Shown here: piece by piece, positions 39,834 to 50,369 of the stretch
How positions within the stretch are numbered: position 1 is the stretch's first letter
How the letters are laid out: every line of letters begins with the position of its first letter
From: Pictodentalium vernedei
Lineage: Eukaryota; Mollusca; Scaphopoda; Dentaliida; Dentaliidae
Assembly (NCBI GenBank): GCA_031216915.1
Contig: CM062291.1
Coordinates: forward strand, 33,918,484 to 33,982,483
Direction of reading: 5' to 3'
Length of the DNA: 64,000 nucleotides
The notes under the pieces: generated by a model
What the model saw: only the letters and a program-made list of their open reading frames with translations
Databases searched by the model: none
Told to the model about the DNA's origin: nothing
Made by a program: the position numbers and the translations under genes

Positions 39834-40789
39834 ACTATGCGGCTAAGTGGAAGGTTTTTCGTCGTTGGTGTAGGGATCATTCTGTAGATATATTCGATCC
39901 CTCTATACCAGACATTGCAAACTTTCTAGTATACTTGTTTGACGAAATCAAACTGCAGCCTGTTACTATAAAGGGTTATAGATCTATGTTATCTGATACC
40001 TATGCACATCATGATAGTTTACAAATTGGATCTAATGTCTCTTTATCTAAGTTGGTTAGAAACTTTTCGATAAATAGACCCAGAACTCTTAGATTAATTC
40101 CTAAGTGGAATTTAGCTTGGGTTCTTCTTAAATTGAAGGAAAAGCCATTTGAATCTCTTGGGACAGTAGATTTCAAATTCTTATCTTATAAGACAGCTTT
40201 TCTCTTAGCTTTCTCTTCTGCTAGAAGAGTCAGTGAGCTTCATGCACTGTCGGTGGATGATTCTCACTATCGTAGTGTTGGGAACACTATCACCTTCACT
40301 ACTAATGTGGGTTTTTTAGCTAAGAATCAGGCTCCTAATAAATATCCGGAACCTATTGTTATTAAGGCTCTTCCATCTTCAGACGGGCGTAGGCCTTTAC
40401 TCTGTCCTGTTAGAGCGTTACGTATCTATAAACAGAGATCTCAGTTTATCAGAAAGGGACGGAAACATTTCTTTCTGTCTTTGATGCCTAATAGAAAGGA
40501 CATTTCGGTCCATTCTATTGCTAGATGGATTCAATTAACTATCCGTACTGCTTATGAAGATTTATCTTCTTCTCAGCAGTCTGTGCTTAAGATTTCTTCT
40601 CATGAAGTAAGAGCTCTTTCTACTTCCTGGGCTTATGCTAATAGTGTTGCTATTACAGATTTAATGAAGGCTGCTTATTGGTCTCAGCCATCCACATTTA
40701 CGAATTTTTATCTCAGAAATATTGAGTCCATTTCTGGAGACCTGCATTGTTTAGGTCCGTTATCTGTTGCTCAGAATGTCGTCCACTAA
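38897..40789 (+). CDS. DIRS tyrosine recombinase
   Basis: The frame is open from 38897 but its first ~300 codons lie over the RT/RNase H frame and are Ser-rich without known motifs; the recombinase proper begins near 39790 (SSSLNYAAKWKVFRRWC). Core-binding region about 39820-40080, catalytic region after. Catalytic Arg in ARRVSEL (40222-40227), HxxR in SHEVRALSTSWA (His 40601-40603, Arg 40610-40612) and the nucleophile Tyr in TNFYLRN (40709-40711) are all present. It would join the circular DNA copy into the genome in place of an integrase. True start unknown; the end at 40789 is clear. Confidence 0.93.
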   Translation: MGKHSVVNSGSSAAVAGSEFYHYDGCQSNRLGCIINPNGFEMPGSLGSAIPVQAHKHQGNDVNLACVTSLDGHYSQCSCPNPIRQYDSSGVYTESGRHSFSSVVQSNGKNPFVCARTSRSSFGPSHTGSSECASRLPFTKGSLVAVGVDSQQTSIQSDLLPMGTANDRLICDTSQQSVADVCVSVSGSKSNCSRRSVDPLGRNDRICVSSSAVNSTSIAKDKTISMQDSVGSISVATETVDKSTQVSVVGPTAKASSTGGSSFAGEIAPTPSQPARSQPSRFSVVRSFLHGKHFTGRAVDAISNCRRTSSSLNYAAKWKVFRRWCRDHSVDIFDPSIPDIANFLVYLFDEIKLQPVTIKGYRSMLSDTYAHHDSLQIGSNVSLSKLVRNFSINRPRTLRLIPKWNLAWVLLKLKEKPFESLGTVDFKFLSYKTAFLLAFSSARRVSELHALSVDDSHYRSVGNTITFTTNVGFLAKNQAPNKYPEPIVIKALPSSDGRRPLLCPVRALRIYKQRSQFIRKGRKHFFLSLMPNRKDISVHSIARWIQLTIRTAYEDLSSSQQSVLKISSHEVRALSTSWAYANSVAITDLMKAAYWSQPSTFTNFYLRNIESISGDLHCLGPLSVAQNVVH

Positions 40790-41389
40790 ACAGTTGCAAC
40801 TATAGTTATGCAGGCTTTCTGTTCCGGCAGTGACTCCGTCCGGCTGCCCTCTTCGCTCTGGGCTATTTGACCCAGGGCAAGGGGAAGGGGGGGGGGGGGG
40901 CGGGTGTTCCCTTAGGTCACCTGCTTTATAGTGAAAAGCAAGGGAATGCCTCCTCCAAGTCAGTATTTCTGAGTCGCTTCCGGGATGGTTTTAAAGTGTA
41001 ATATTAATGTTAAAATTCATTCATGTCTTATTTTTAAAGTGTAGCTCGGTGTGAAGCATTTGTATATGTCAAGTGTCAAACGGGCTTTAATATACAATAC
41101 TCGGACACTTTTAAATGACTATAAAGAGTCTCAATTCTCTGGACTACTTTATTTATTGGCTTGCTTTAAAAATAATTAGTATAAGGGATATACTGGATGT
41201 TAATAGAGAACATGAATGTTATTGTGCTCAATTATTAAGGGTAGTGTATCTTTCTAATTTAATATTAAATAAGAAAGATACATGTAAAGCCTAATACTCC
41301 TTTTCTCCTTAAGGGGTTACCTCTTTACTATATAGTTGAGCTTATTGGATTTTCCTCTATGTCCTAGGCCCTCCAGCCTGTTTACTATT
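40790..41389. other. DIRS untranslated region
   Basis: Between recombinase stop and the internal complementary region. Contains a run of 14 G or so at 40888 and an inverted repeat GTATCTTTCT / AGAAAGATAC at 41247-41282. Confidence 0.7.
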
Positions 41390-41478
41390 CAGCTAAGTCT
41401 GGGTCATTGGTACAGTATAAAAATGTTAAAAAATTTATATTAATTTATATATTTTTTATACTTACCAATGACCCAGAC
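41390..41478. repeat. DIRS internal complementary region
   Basis: Left half matches the right terminus (41722-41752), right half matches the left terminus (34656-34680), separated by AT-rich sequence: the template for closing a circle in DIRS replication. Confidence 0.9.
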
Positions 41479-41553
41479 GGGGATGGCCCTCCCTGGAGTT
41501 GGGAACTCTTGCCTCCCCGCTGAGTACATATCGCTGACCAGGCACTGCCAGTA

Positions 41554-41760
41554 AGAATGATAATTGGCGCCAATTTCGGGATGTCTGCGTCACTGCGCAT
41601 GCGCAGTAGAGTCGTAGTATGGAGGTCCTTTAGGGCATGATTTCTTTTTGTTTTGGATGCAAATTTTGGGGATTGGGGGGCAAAATTTGTGTTTGGCCCT
41701 GGTTTTGTTAGAGTTAGCACCAGCTAAGTCTGGGTCATTGGTAAGTATAAAAAATATATA
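41554..41760. repeat. DIRS right inverted terminal repeat
   Basis: Reverse complement of the left repeat with a few differences; includes ACTGCGCATGCGCAGT at about 41593-41608. Confidence 0.92.
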
Positions 41761-41786
41761 AATTACTATAAATTTTTTAACTTTTG

Positions 41787-41939
41787 TATCAAAAACATAG
41801 GTTATGACCCCTCGTTGGAACAAGCTCATCGAGCTCGTTCCAATGAGGGGCCATAGCCTATGTTTTTGAGACTAAAAATTAGTTACTCAAGAAAAGTTTT
41901 GCAAGTGTCGTCTGCTTTTCATATTAGGTAAAGGGTTAA
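41787..41939. mobile_element. TTAA palindromic MITE, right part (split by DIRS)
   Basis: Resumes at ATCAAAAACATAGGTTATGA, has the full centre and ends TTAGGTAAAGGGTTAA. Confidence 0.88.
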
Positions 41940-42193
41940 AGTAGGTAAGGTTTCTAAAAATGGTTATATTCCAAATCTAAATTTAAAAAAAAAACATCCA
42001 AGGATATGCAGATATGCCCTTGAAAAGTCCTTGAATTTTTTAGGTCCTTGACTGTAAGAACCCTGTAAGTATATCGTTTATAAAGAAAACACCCTTTGAA
42101 TACCAATGTCTGTAAAGAAATGATTCATTAATATTTTTTTATATATTTATTATAAAATAGTGGCTGTGAGAGGATATGTCATATATATACGAT

Positions 42194-42328
42194 AATACCA
42201 TAGTGTGTTTTGATATGTTTGATATCTCAACGAGTTAAAGTGAGTTTTTTTCGCAAGGCTTGCCGAGCGAAAAAAACTCACTTTCAACGAGTTGAGATAT
42301 CAAACATATCAAAACACACTATGGTATT
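42194..42328. repeat. 135-bp inverted repeat
   Basis: Arms of about 60 bases (AATACCATAGTGTGTTTTGA..AACTCACTTTNAACGAG) around AAGGCTTGCCGA; one or two mismatches. Confidence 0.92.
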
Positions 42329-42800
42329 GTTGTATTTATCTTATACCGACCATTTTTGTTCTTTTCTGCATTTTTAAAAGGGTTTTGGGGATGATTTCGT
42401 GTCAAAATGTCGACTCATCTGGAGTGGAGTCGACTGCTTTCTCTTATTGGGCATGAATACATGTGATGTGCCCGGAAAAGCTGTTGGTGCGTAACAAGGC
42501 TACAAATTCAAGTGAATGATAGAGTATAGTTCCCCTTAAAAAGTGGCCCTGTAACTGGGAAAACAATTACAGAAAATATACTTACGCCTCAATTCCTATG
42601 ATTTATGACAAAAATATGTTTGATAATCAATTTCACCAGATTTGACACGATTTATAAACAATTTTGCGAATGTCATCATTATATTATAATATAGAAAAAG
42701 ACTATAGTCCGTTCTCCAATCTATATGACATAGGGGTATGTGTTATAGATAATCTATAACACATGGGCTAAATCTTCAACAGGCATAAGATAAATAATAA

Positions 42801-42850
42801 TCTTGTACTTGTTTTTGAATATATCTCAAGAATAGGTAAGTTATATTTAT
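42801..42850. repeat. Decayed exon-2 minisatellite unit
   Basis: CTTGTACTTGTTTTTGAATA..CTCAAGAATAGGTAAGTTAT: recognisable unit with indels, 10 kb from the main array. Confidence 0.8.
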
Positions 42851-43302
42851 ACCATGATTACCTATTCTACTATATATAAAAAGCCTATGACATAAATTTT
42901 AGCTTTATACACCAACCGTTGTGAACACGCCAGCAATGGGATTTCAGTAGTTAAAATTTACACCTACAGTAGAACTACATCCAAGCTGACCTTTGGTGAC
43001 GTCGATTTGAATGCGAACTTGTCTAAATTTATTGCATGTTGCCTCACGAAGAGTGAAATGAAAGTGACAATTATTTATTACATTTTTAAATGAGTTTACC
43101 TCATAAGACACCAAAACTTGAACATGCATTGTCTCATGTTAATAAAGCATCCATAACTCGAAATGGATAAAACTGACAGCGGAAGTACCGCCCATCGATG
43201 CTCGTGTAAACAAAACAGATTCGCACGTTTGTTCATCTGGTGCTCAGTAAAATTGAGAAAAAATAATAGTGACTCTTAATAACCTGATGATCATGGTATA
43301 AA
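42846..43302 (+). mobile_element. TTTATACCATGAT element, uninterrupted copy
   Basis: Inverted ends TTTATACCATGATTACC and GATCATGGTATAAA; serves as the unfilled reference for the nested copy at 27682-28979. It sits inside a decayed minisatellite unit. Confidence 0.85.
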
Positions 43303-43309
43303 TAAAATA

Positions 43310-43390
43310 TACCCAAAGTAGCTTGGTGTACCAAATGTTCACCACTCATGGTGAACATTTGGTACACCAAGCTACTTTGGGTATATTCTA
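43310..43390. mobile_element. Palindromic element AATATACCC..GTAGCTTGG, short form
   Basis: Near-perfect palindrome AATATACCCAAAGTAGCTTG..CAAGCTACTTTGGGTATATT around CACTCATGGTG; short version of 26855-26998. Confidence 0.9.
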
Positions 43391-43460
43391 TATATACAGT
43401 ACGGCATGTTGTACTTAATTTGAGCAGTAATGTTCAGGTCACGAAGAGGTAAGTTATATT
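43389..43460. repeat. Decayed exon-2 minisatellite unit
   Basis: TATATACAGTACGGCATGTT GTACTT then GAAGAGGTAAGTTATATT; continues the unit series interrupted at 42850. Confidence 0.8.
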
Positions 43461-44517
43461 TCCAGCACAGCTTGATTCAAATTTGTTCAAATTAGATCAA
43501 ATCCATGGTTTCATATGGGAGCTCCCTATGTGAGCCTGAATAAGCATGATATACGAGGACATTTTGTTTTTTAAATCGTCTTCTGATCCACCAGTCAGAA
43601 TCTTTTGATATTTGGCATATAGCTTCCATTTTGGGGCCATATTCAGGTTGAGTGGAATCTAGTCCCTGGGTTAATATTTGTGATCCTTTTGGATTCAAGT
43701 GAGATCAGATCAAATCCAAGGATGATATTTGGGCTCCCTATTCCAGCTAATATTTGGACTCCTCATGGGAATCTGAAGGTTAACTAATAACAGGAAAATT
43801 CTTTAAAATATTTTTCTTCTTCAGAGCCACCAGGCAGAAACTTTTCATATTTGGTATACAGGATTCTTGGGGCAGATTCAGTTTTGTTCAAATCAAGTCC
43901 TTGGGTGCATGCTTAGGCTACCTGTAGATCCCCAAATTTTAACTTTGTGCAATATGAGGAATCTTCTTCAAAGATCTTTTTCAGATCCACCACACAGAAC
44001 CTTTTCATATTTGGTAAGAAAACAAATTTTATTTCAAATTAATGCTATGTTTTTGTTAATATTTCCATCTCTTTGTGAGTGTGTAAGAACAGACAACCAG
44101 ATATCCCAAAGACCATGTCTCAATCATGTCTTGTCAACTGTTATTTCACTCCATTTCTTCACACAGCCGATGGCTTCCAGGAACTCTGAATATTTTACCC
44201 AATTTCATCTAAAAATATTTGTCATCCTAGGAGGTCTTTTCAGAGGGAAGCCTTTCTGTCATTTTTCAACATAATTTCAAGCCTAACATTAGAGCTGAAA
44301 TGGTTAACCTATTAATCGATTAACCAATGATCAATGTCTTGATCGATTAAAAAAGTAATTGTTCGATTAACCCTTACTTTTGAACTATTGTATTATATGG
44401 GTTAACAAAGGAACAAACTTGCTCTAAAACAGGCAAAAATGGTCACAGTGACTCACATCAATTATATGAGACAGAGTAAAGCATGCAAGTTACTTGCTGA
44501 CATACTTGTTCACTTGC
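43461..44517. other. Gene-free intron-2 stretch
   Basis: 43490-44010 has degenerate repeats of (T/C)TCAAATC(A/C)A.GTCC(T/A)TGGG and TTCTGATCCACCAGTCAGAA words, also found at 56160-56450. No gene recognised. Confidence 0.5.
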
Positions 44518-44769
44518 TTAACCCTTTACCTAACGCCACGGCCAAAACCGGCCAGCATTATTTTAAAAAATCGCCAATTAATTTTCATTATTTTTTTTAT
44601 TTTTTGTCTCAAAAACATAGGTTATGACCCCTCGTTGGAACGAGCTCATCGAGCTCGTTCCAACGAGGGGTCATAACCTATGTTTTTGAGACAAAAAATG
44701 AAAAAAATTAGTTATTCAAGAATTATTTTTGTAAGTGTCGTCTGCTTTTCAGGTTAGGTAAAGGGTTAA
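44518..44769. mobile_element. TTAA palindromic MITE, full copy
   Basis: TTAACCCTTTACCTAACG to TTAGGTAAAGGGTTAA; central arms both carry the CGTTGG variant and are perfectly complementary. Confidence 0.93.
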
Positions 44770-44805
44770 TCATTGTACTGTATCAGTAGCTGGAAATGCC
44801 CATTC

Positions 44806-45045
44806 TTAACCCATTACCCAATGCGGGAAGCTGACGATACTTGCTAAATACATTTTTGAATCTCTAAAATTTTTCAATTTTTGACTCAAAAACATAGCTT
44901 ATGATCCCTCATTGGAATGAGCTCAACCGTTCCAGTGAGATGTCATAAGCTATGTTTTCGAGACCAAAATTTAAAACATAATGAAATTTAAATGGATATT
45001 TTTGTATATTTGCGCTGACCTGTTTTGTCCTTTGCAATGGTTTAT
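44806..45045. mobile_element. TTAA palindromic MITE, degenerate
   Basis: TTAACCCATTACCCAATG start; centre CATTGGAATGAGCTC / CCGTTCCAGTGAG; the right TTAA end is lost. Confidence 0.75.
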
Positions 45046-45494
45046 GCTGTAAATCATCAATGGTACGGCAGTTATTCAGCTACCTATTAGGGCAAGTGAT
45101 TAATTAGTTAACCAAGGTTAATCCATGTAATTAATTGATAAAGAGTACCCTTTAACTGTTTCAGCTCAAATTAACATATTATTTTAACATCATTTTTTCA
45201 GTCATCACTCATTGATCATAAATGCTTTGAGACTGTATTTTAATATTTAGTACAATGTTCATGCATAACATATGATTTTTTGGACCTGTGCCTTGATAGT
45301 TCATTACTTTATCGGGTGTATGAATTGCTTACAGCAATAGCTTTTGTTTTGCTACAACACAACAAAAATGTCTTTGTTTATAACATGTTCAAATTCGGTA
45401 TTTATCAAATATTGCTCACAGCGTGTCCAATATGGGAATGATGTCAGAAGTCAATATTAATGTTGTCATTGAGCTGGTTTCAGAAGTAGATAGA

Positions 45495-45634
45495 GAGTAA
45501 TCACTTGACTGGACTGGTTACGTGAAATAATTCATGAGAGGTGAGGGACATTGTACAGACACGAGTGTTTTACAATATACTCCCTCGCCTCGAATGAATT
45601 ATTTCACATAACCAGTCCAGTCAAGCGATTACTC
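45495..45634. repeat. 140-bp inverted repeat
   Basis: GAGTAATCACTTGACTGGAC..AATTCAT.. faces its complement ..AATGAATTATTTC..GTCCAGTCAAGCGATTACTC; arms about 60 bases. Confidence 0.9.
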
Positions 45635-45672
45635 TGTTTATTACTTTTCATTATTAACGATAATTATATTAT

Positions 45673-45925
45673 TTAACCCTTTACCTAACGTAACAGCCAA
45701 AAACGGCCAGCACTATTCTCAAAACTCGCCAATTAATTTTCATAATTTTTTAAATTTTTTGTCTCTAAAACATAGGTTATGACCCCTTATTTGAATGGCT
45801 CATCAGGCTCATTCCAATGAGGGTACATAACCTATGTTTTTGAGACAAAAAATGAAAATAATAGTTATTCAAGAATTTTTTTTTTTGCAAGTGTCGTCTG
45901 CTTTTCATGTTAGGTAAAGGGTTAA
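45673..45925. mobile_element. TTAA palindromic MITE, full copy
   Basis: TTAACCCTTTACCTAACG to TTAGGTAAAGGGTTAA; centre somewhat diverged. Confidence 0.9.
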
Positions 45926-46123
45926 AAAAGCAAAAAAAAAAAAAACTATGAAGTCCCCGTTACACCCACAGCAAAGCGTCTTCGTTTGCATGCATAGATA
46001 CATGACACAATTGTTGATTGCATAATTCATTTGTAAAGTTATCATTAATAATCAAACCCGGAAATCCCAGTAAATCACACGTTGGAAAGTAATAAAATGT
46101 AATTAATCTTCTCTTATATTTCA

Positions 46124-46350
46124 TTAACTGTTTACCTAATACAAATAGCAGACGACAATTGCAAGAAAAACATTTCCTGAATAATTAAACATTCCATGGA
46201 AACATAGCTTATGACACTTCATTCGAGCTCAGTCCAGCTTGTTACAATAATCTATGTTTTCAAGGCAAAACTGAAAAAGTAATCAAATTTGTTTTGGTGA
46301 TATTGGATATTGCTGGCCAGTTTAGTCGTTACATTGGGTAAAAAGTGAAA
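46124..46350. mobile_element. TTAA palindromic MITE, degenerate
   Basis: TTAACTGTTTACCTAATAC..GCAGACGAC start; right end GGGTAAAAAGTGAAA. Similar in state and flank to the copy at 29091, suggesting a shared older segment. Confidence 0.7.
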
Positions 46351-46666
46351 TTACGCATGTGATGAAAAAAATTTCTAATTCATTATGATTTGAAATGAAA
46401 TTTCTGAACAAATTTGATATGTGCCACGGTAAACCTCTGTTGAGAGTGATTTTTAAGAACGTGGCACAGAAATTTCATATGAAATTGTGATTCCTTACAG
46501 ATCCTCTATACCTGTATTTGTCCCAAATTTATCATACCAATAAGGCTATTAAAAAAAATTTCTTGTTTCTCAGGCACCTCCCTCATCATAGAAAATCTTC
46601 CTCATCACCATTTTTTTACTTGGAAATCTTTTCAATGACACTATTTTTCACTTGTGGGACAAATAT

Positions 46667-46732
46667 TTAACCAACTGTACCTTGTTTGACAGAGCTCACA
46701 GAGCTCTGTCAAACAAAGTATAGTTGGTTAAA
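46667..46732. repeat. Palindrome of the TTTGACAGAGCT family
   Basis: TTTAACCAACTGTAC.TTGTTTGACAGAGCTC around ACA, with its complement. Confidence 0.9.
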
Positions 46733-46939
46733 TTTTCAACAACATTGTGAGAAATTTTCGCTGCTGAAAACATTGCTTTGCCACATAATAGTGTTAGTAG
46801 ATAAATTTTTGATTCCATCTATTTTCAGAATTATTTTTGTGAATAAACAAAAAAAAAGGCCCACCCCTCAAACCAAAATTGCCTTAGAAACAAGAATTTT
46901 TTTTATTGACCTAATGTAAATTTTCAATATTTTTTACAG

Positions 46940-47022
46940 GAATATTTTATTGAGCAGCTAGAACATTGTGGAGTAAAGCCAATTCCCAAAGTTATTACTA
47001 ATGAATACAGTGCTAGTGATAG
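46940..47022 (+). CDS. ERCC4: ERCC4 (XPF) coding exon 3
   Basis: Acceptor TTTTTACAG|G; reads EYFIEQLEHCGVKPIPKVIT then NEYSASDR, the XPF EEYF..QL...GV......VTNE segment that follows the NT..EE end of exon 2. 83 bases, ends in phase 2 at GATAG with donor GTGAGA. The exon end and donor are echoed in the repeat array that follows. Intron 3 (47023-55813) holds this array, a 2.66-kb TIR element, MITEs and a Tc1-type copy. Confidence 0.93.
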
Positions 47023-47706
47023 GTGAGATACTAGTTTACAGCATTAGTTATAGTCATTCAGTGGTTTACAGTTCTAGTGATAGTGAGATACTGGTTTTCT
47101 GTGCTAGTGATAGTGAGATATTACTTTTACAGTGCCAGTGATAGTGAGATAGTAGTTTACAGTGATAGTTGTAATTGTATAGTGGTTTACAGTTCTAGTG
47201 ATAGTGAGATACTGGTTTTCTGTGATAGTGATAGTGAAATATTACTTTTACAGCGCCAGTGATAGTGAGATACTAGTTTACAGTGATAGTTGTAATTGTA
47301 TAGTGGTTTACAGTTCTAGTGATAGTGAGATACTGGTTTTCTGTGCAAGTGATTGTGAGATATTAGTTTTACAGTGCTAGTGAGATACTGGTTTTCTATG
47401 CTGATGATAGTGAGATATTAGTTTTACAGTGCTAGTGAGATACTGGTTTTCTGTGCAAGTGATAGTGAGATATTACTTTTACAGTGCCAGTGATAGTGAG
47501 ATACTAGTTTACAGCGTTAGTTATAGTCATATAGTGGTTTACAGTTCTTGTGATGGTGAGATTCTGGTTTTCTGTGCTTGTGATAGTGAGATATTACTTT
47601 TACAGTACTATTGATAGGTGAGATACTGGTTACAGCATTAGCTATTGTCGTATAATGGTCTTCAGTCCTAGTGATAGTGAGATACTGGTTTTATGTCCTA
47701 GTGATA
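47023..47706. repeat. Minisatellite derived from the exon 3 / intron 3 boundary
   Basis: Words TTTACAGTGCTAGTGATAGT, GAGATACTGGTTTTCTGTGC and GAGATATTACTTTTACAGTG alternate with variable spacing (higher-order unit about 120 bp at 47075-47335). They match the exon 3 end TACAGTGCTAGTGATAG|GTGAGATACTAG. The array resumes at 50370-50510 past an insertion. Confidence 0.9.
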
Positions 47707-48461
47707 CAGGGCTCGATTTGTTTTGAAAAAATTGATTAGCAGTTTTGTGTAAGTAGATGCCAAAGGCATCTATGCAAGTGCCGAAGGCACGAGCAAGGTA
47801 GGGGGGTCTGGGGGGGTTCTCCCCCCAGAAAATTTTTTGAAATGTGCTATCAAATGGAGCCTTCTGGTGGCTTTTGGGGTGCAAATTCACTTTGTTTTCG
47901 TATCCCCCAAATCACGATTTTTAAACAACGTCTTTCAAATTATCATGTTATTAACTAGAAAGTTATATTTTTTAATCAAGCTCTGACAAACTGCCGAATA
48001 AACGTGATTTTACCATTCAGTCATTGCTGATTGTGACGTCACATGTGGGTGACAATATCTCACATGATTATGAAGCTTTTGACTATCACTCGCTCAGTCT
48101 CGCTGGTGTACAAGTTTCACCCGTCCCTAGTTGAAAATGACAACAATTTCAATTTTGCCATTTGCCATCAGATATCATAAAGCAAAGATGCCATCATGGG
48201 TACTGTGTATACACGAACGGAATTAGGTAAGTTTTGGGAAACGAATTTTGGCAGAGGCGGACCTGTCATTCACTGTGATTCATTGTCAACATTTTTGTTC
48301 AAATAAATTGAATGGAGAAAATAAAAGTAATATATTCTTACTTGACTTTCGTTTTGATTGAATTATTGAACCCCCAAGTGCATGATGATATTCCAATCAC
48401 ATGATCAATTCTTTCAACGCATCGAGCCTCTTGTGCTGTGTATTCGCTAAATCAGGGATTT

Positions 48462-48530
48462 AACTGAATGTTGCTGTAGTTTCGTTTTCAGTTTGAGGAA
48501 CTAAAACCGAAACTACAACAACATTCAGTT
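48462..48530. repeat. Hairpin in the 2.66-kb element
   Basis: AACTGAATGTTG(C)TGTAGTTTCG and CGAAACTACAACAACATTCAGTT around TTTTCAGTTTGAGGAAC. Confidence 0.85.
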
Positions 48531-48870
48531 TTCTAAGAAATAATTTCATGTCTCCGCTGCAAGCCTTGGGCTTCGACAGTCACACAGATCATGCAGCTAA
48601 TAGCATTAGGTCTGATTGTTGAATATGCTGTGACAGAATTTTTTAATTAACAAAACTTGCTAATGAAAAAATCCTCTCACAACATCTTTAACACTGCGCT
48701 CTATTACTAATAGTATTAGCTGCCGTGTCAGAGCCCAGGGGCCGAGTGCTGACAGCAGAGAAATGAAAAAGATATATGGGGGTGGGATGGGGGGGGGAGG
48801 CTTCAGCCTCGGGACGCAGGATGACCACTAAAGGAGCTTGCAAGCAATTAGCATAGGTATGATTACATCC

Positions 48871-48933
48871 CTCCGTGTCAGGTTCACAGACGAGATATGG
48901 TATAGATCTTGTCTGTGAACCTGACACAGAGAG
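48871..48933. repeat. Hairpin in the 2.66-kb element
   Basis: CTCCGTGTCAGGTTCACAGAC and GTCTGTGAACCTGACACAGAG. Confidence 0.9.
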
Positions 48934-50369
48934 ATGTATCAACCTTACTTTAAAATACCCCCACCCCCCTTCAGAAGAGAATGTTTAAATAGGGTCGATT
49001 CATCTCTTAGATCGGGTTTTCAGGCGCGGACAGTGTTGTAAGTGGGGTCGGTTTGCGACGGAACAGGACAAGGTGGATGTTCTTCCCCTGTTGCCCCCCC
49101 CCCCCCCCCCCCCCACCCCCAGTTTCAAAAGTTTGGAGAGGTCAGTGTTCAATTCGCAGAAGAAGTAAATCAGGATGGCCTAAAGTTTTGCGAAAATTAC
49201 GCAAAATAAATATTAGGCCATTTTGATTTTCTGCTTGTGAAATTAAAGCTTTGGAGAGGGTGTTGTGATAGGCTTTAACACAAGGAGGAAACTTTGATTC
49301 TTAAACCCGAAAAGGAGGGGGACCCGGGTGACTTCGGCACGAGTATTGGCTTCGACGCACAATTTGGTTTCTTTCACTGAAAACACGTACAGATAATAAA
49401 ATAACTGATCTTTATTATATTAAACCAAGGTTCTTCTTTTGAGCAGTTTAATATAACCCCTTGCATTCATTTGTCTCATTCGAATCTAGTATTTAATACA
49501 AGATTCTAATCAGGCAAATGGAGGCTGGCGGGGAATATTATTAAACACCAGACTACGAAAACATTGAATCGGGGGTGCTCCAGGGACATGTCCTCGGACC
49601 AGGTATTCCGAAGAATAATAGGGTTGACGATTTCGGTTTGGCAGGAATCAATATTACATTATCAAGTAATGTATTCATTCCCACTAAGCCAACGCCATCA
49701 AACCCATTATTACGGGAATACTAGGTCTATCAGAGGACGAATCTCTGGGGCACACTCAGTTCAATGTTTTCGTCCTCTTGTGTTTATGTATTCCTATGAT
49801 CGTTTGTCTTTGACAACTTTTTCACGAGAACCGACACTGATTCCGCTCTTTACTGTATCAGACCTTCGATTTTGTAGACCACTCTACATGTAATACATAT
49901 CTACCTGCAAAATGATGGGAGAAAAAATAGAAACTTGCATAAGTTAACCCCTGGCATCCAGATCTGCTCCTGCACTTGAGAACTCCCCGCGATGAAGAGA
50001 TTTCATCAATTTTATGGGAATTCCAAGGTTATTTCAAAACGCGAAATCAGACCTTGGATTTAATCCAAGCTTATTTCAAAACACGAAATCAGACCTGTCA
50101 TCGGGATTTCCATGTATACCAATTCAACTTCTGAATACCCCAAATAACTATACAAGTTAAAGTTGTATTGTGTAATCGACAATCAGTTTACTTGATATTA
50201 CAACAGATTTTCTTGAACGCTCAGAGAAGGCGTGTTTTTCATTCACGATACTTTCCATAATAAACGAAACATGCTATTTATTATTGCTAATCAATGTCCA
50301 GATATTGAATCGCGTCCTGGGATTTATGCATCGCAAATTGCGATGCGAAACCGAACAAATCGAGCCCTG

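Larger units (their letters stand above)
34656..41760 (+). mobile_element. DIRS-type retrotransposon, apparently complete
   Basis: About 7.1 kb. Inverted terminal repeats lie at 34656-34850 and 41554-41757. Near the right end, 41390-41478 joins the outer edge of the right repeat (AGCTAAGTCTGGGTCATTGG) to that of the left repeat (TACTTACCAATGACCCAGAC): this is the internal complementary region that defines DIRS elements. Between them are two gag-like frames, a reverse transcriptase/RNase H frame and a tyrosine recombinase frame, overlapping in different frames. The element replaces no sequence and splits a TTAA MITE, so it inserted after that MITE. It lies in intron 2 of ERCC4 in the gene's sense orientation. 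DIRS elements integrate by recombinase, consistent with the absence of a visible target duplication. Confidence 0.93.
47707..50369. mobile_element. 2.66-kb TIR element CAGGGCTCGATTTG, no transposase seen
   Basis: Inverted ends CAGGGCTCGATTTGTT (47707-47722) and AACAAATCGAGCCCTG (50354-50369). Flanks GTGATA at 47701-47706 and 50370-50375, inside the minisatellite. Contents: GGGGTTCTCCCCCCAGAAAA near the left, TGACGTCA at about 48034, hairpins at 48462-48530 and 48871-48933, C-run at 49096. TIR form resembles hAT but the visible duplication is 6 bp in a repetitive target, so the class is open. Confidence 0.75.

Noticed and set aside
47023..47706. Coding repeat (frames with SDSEI.VYS)
   Set aside because: Open frames come from the short repeat period in an intron array; exon 3 ends before them at a clear donor.
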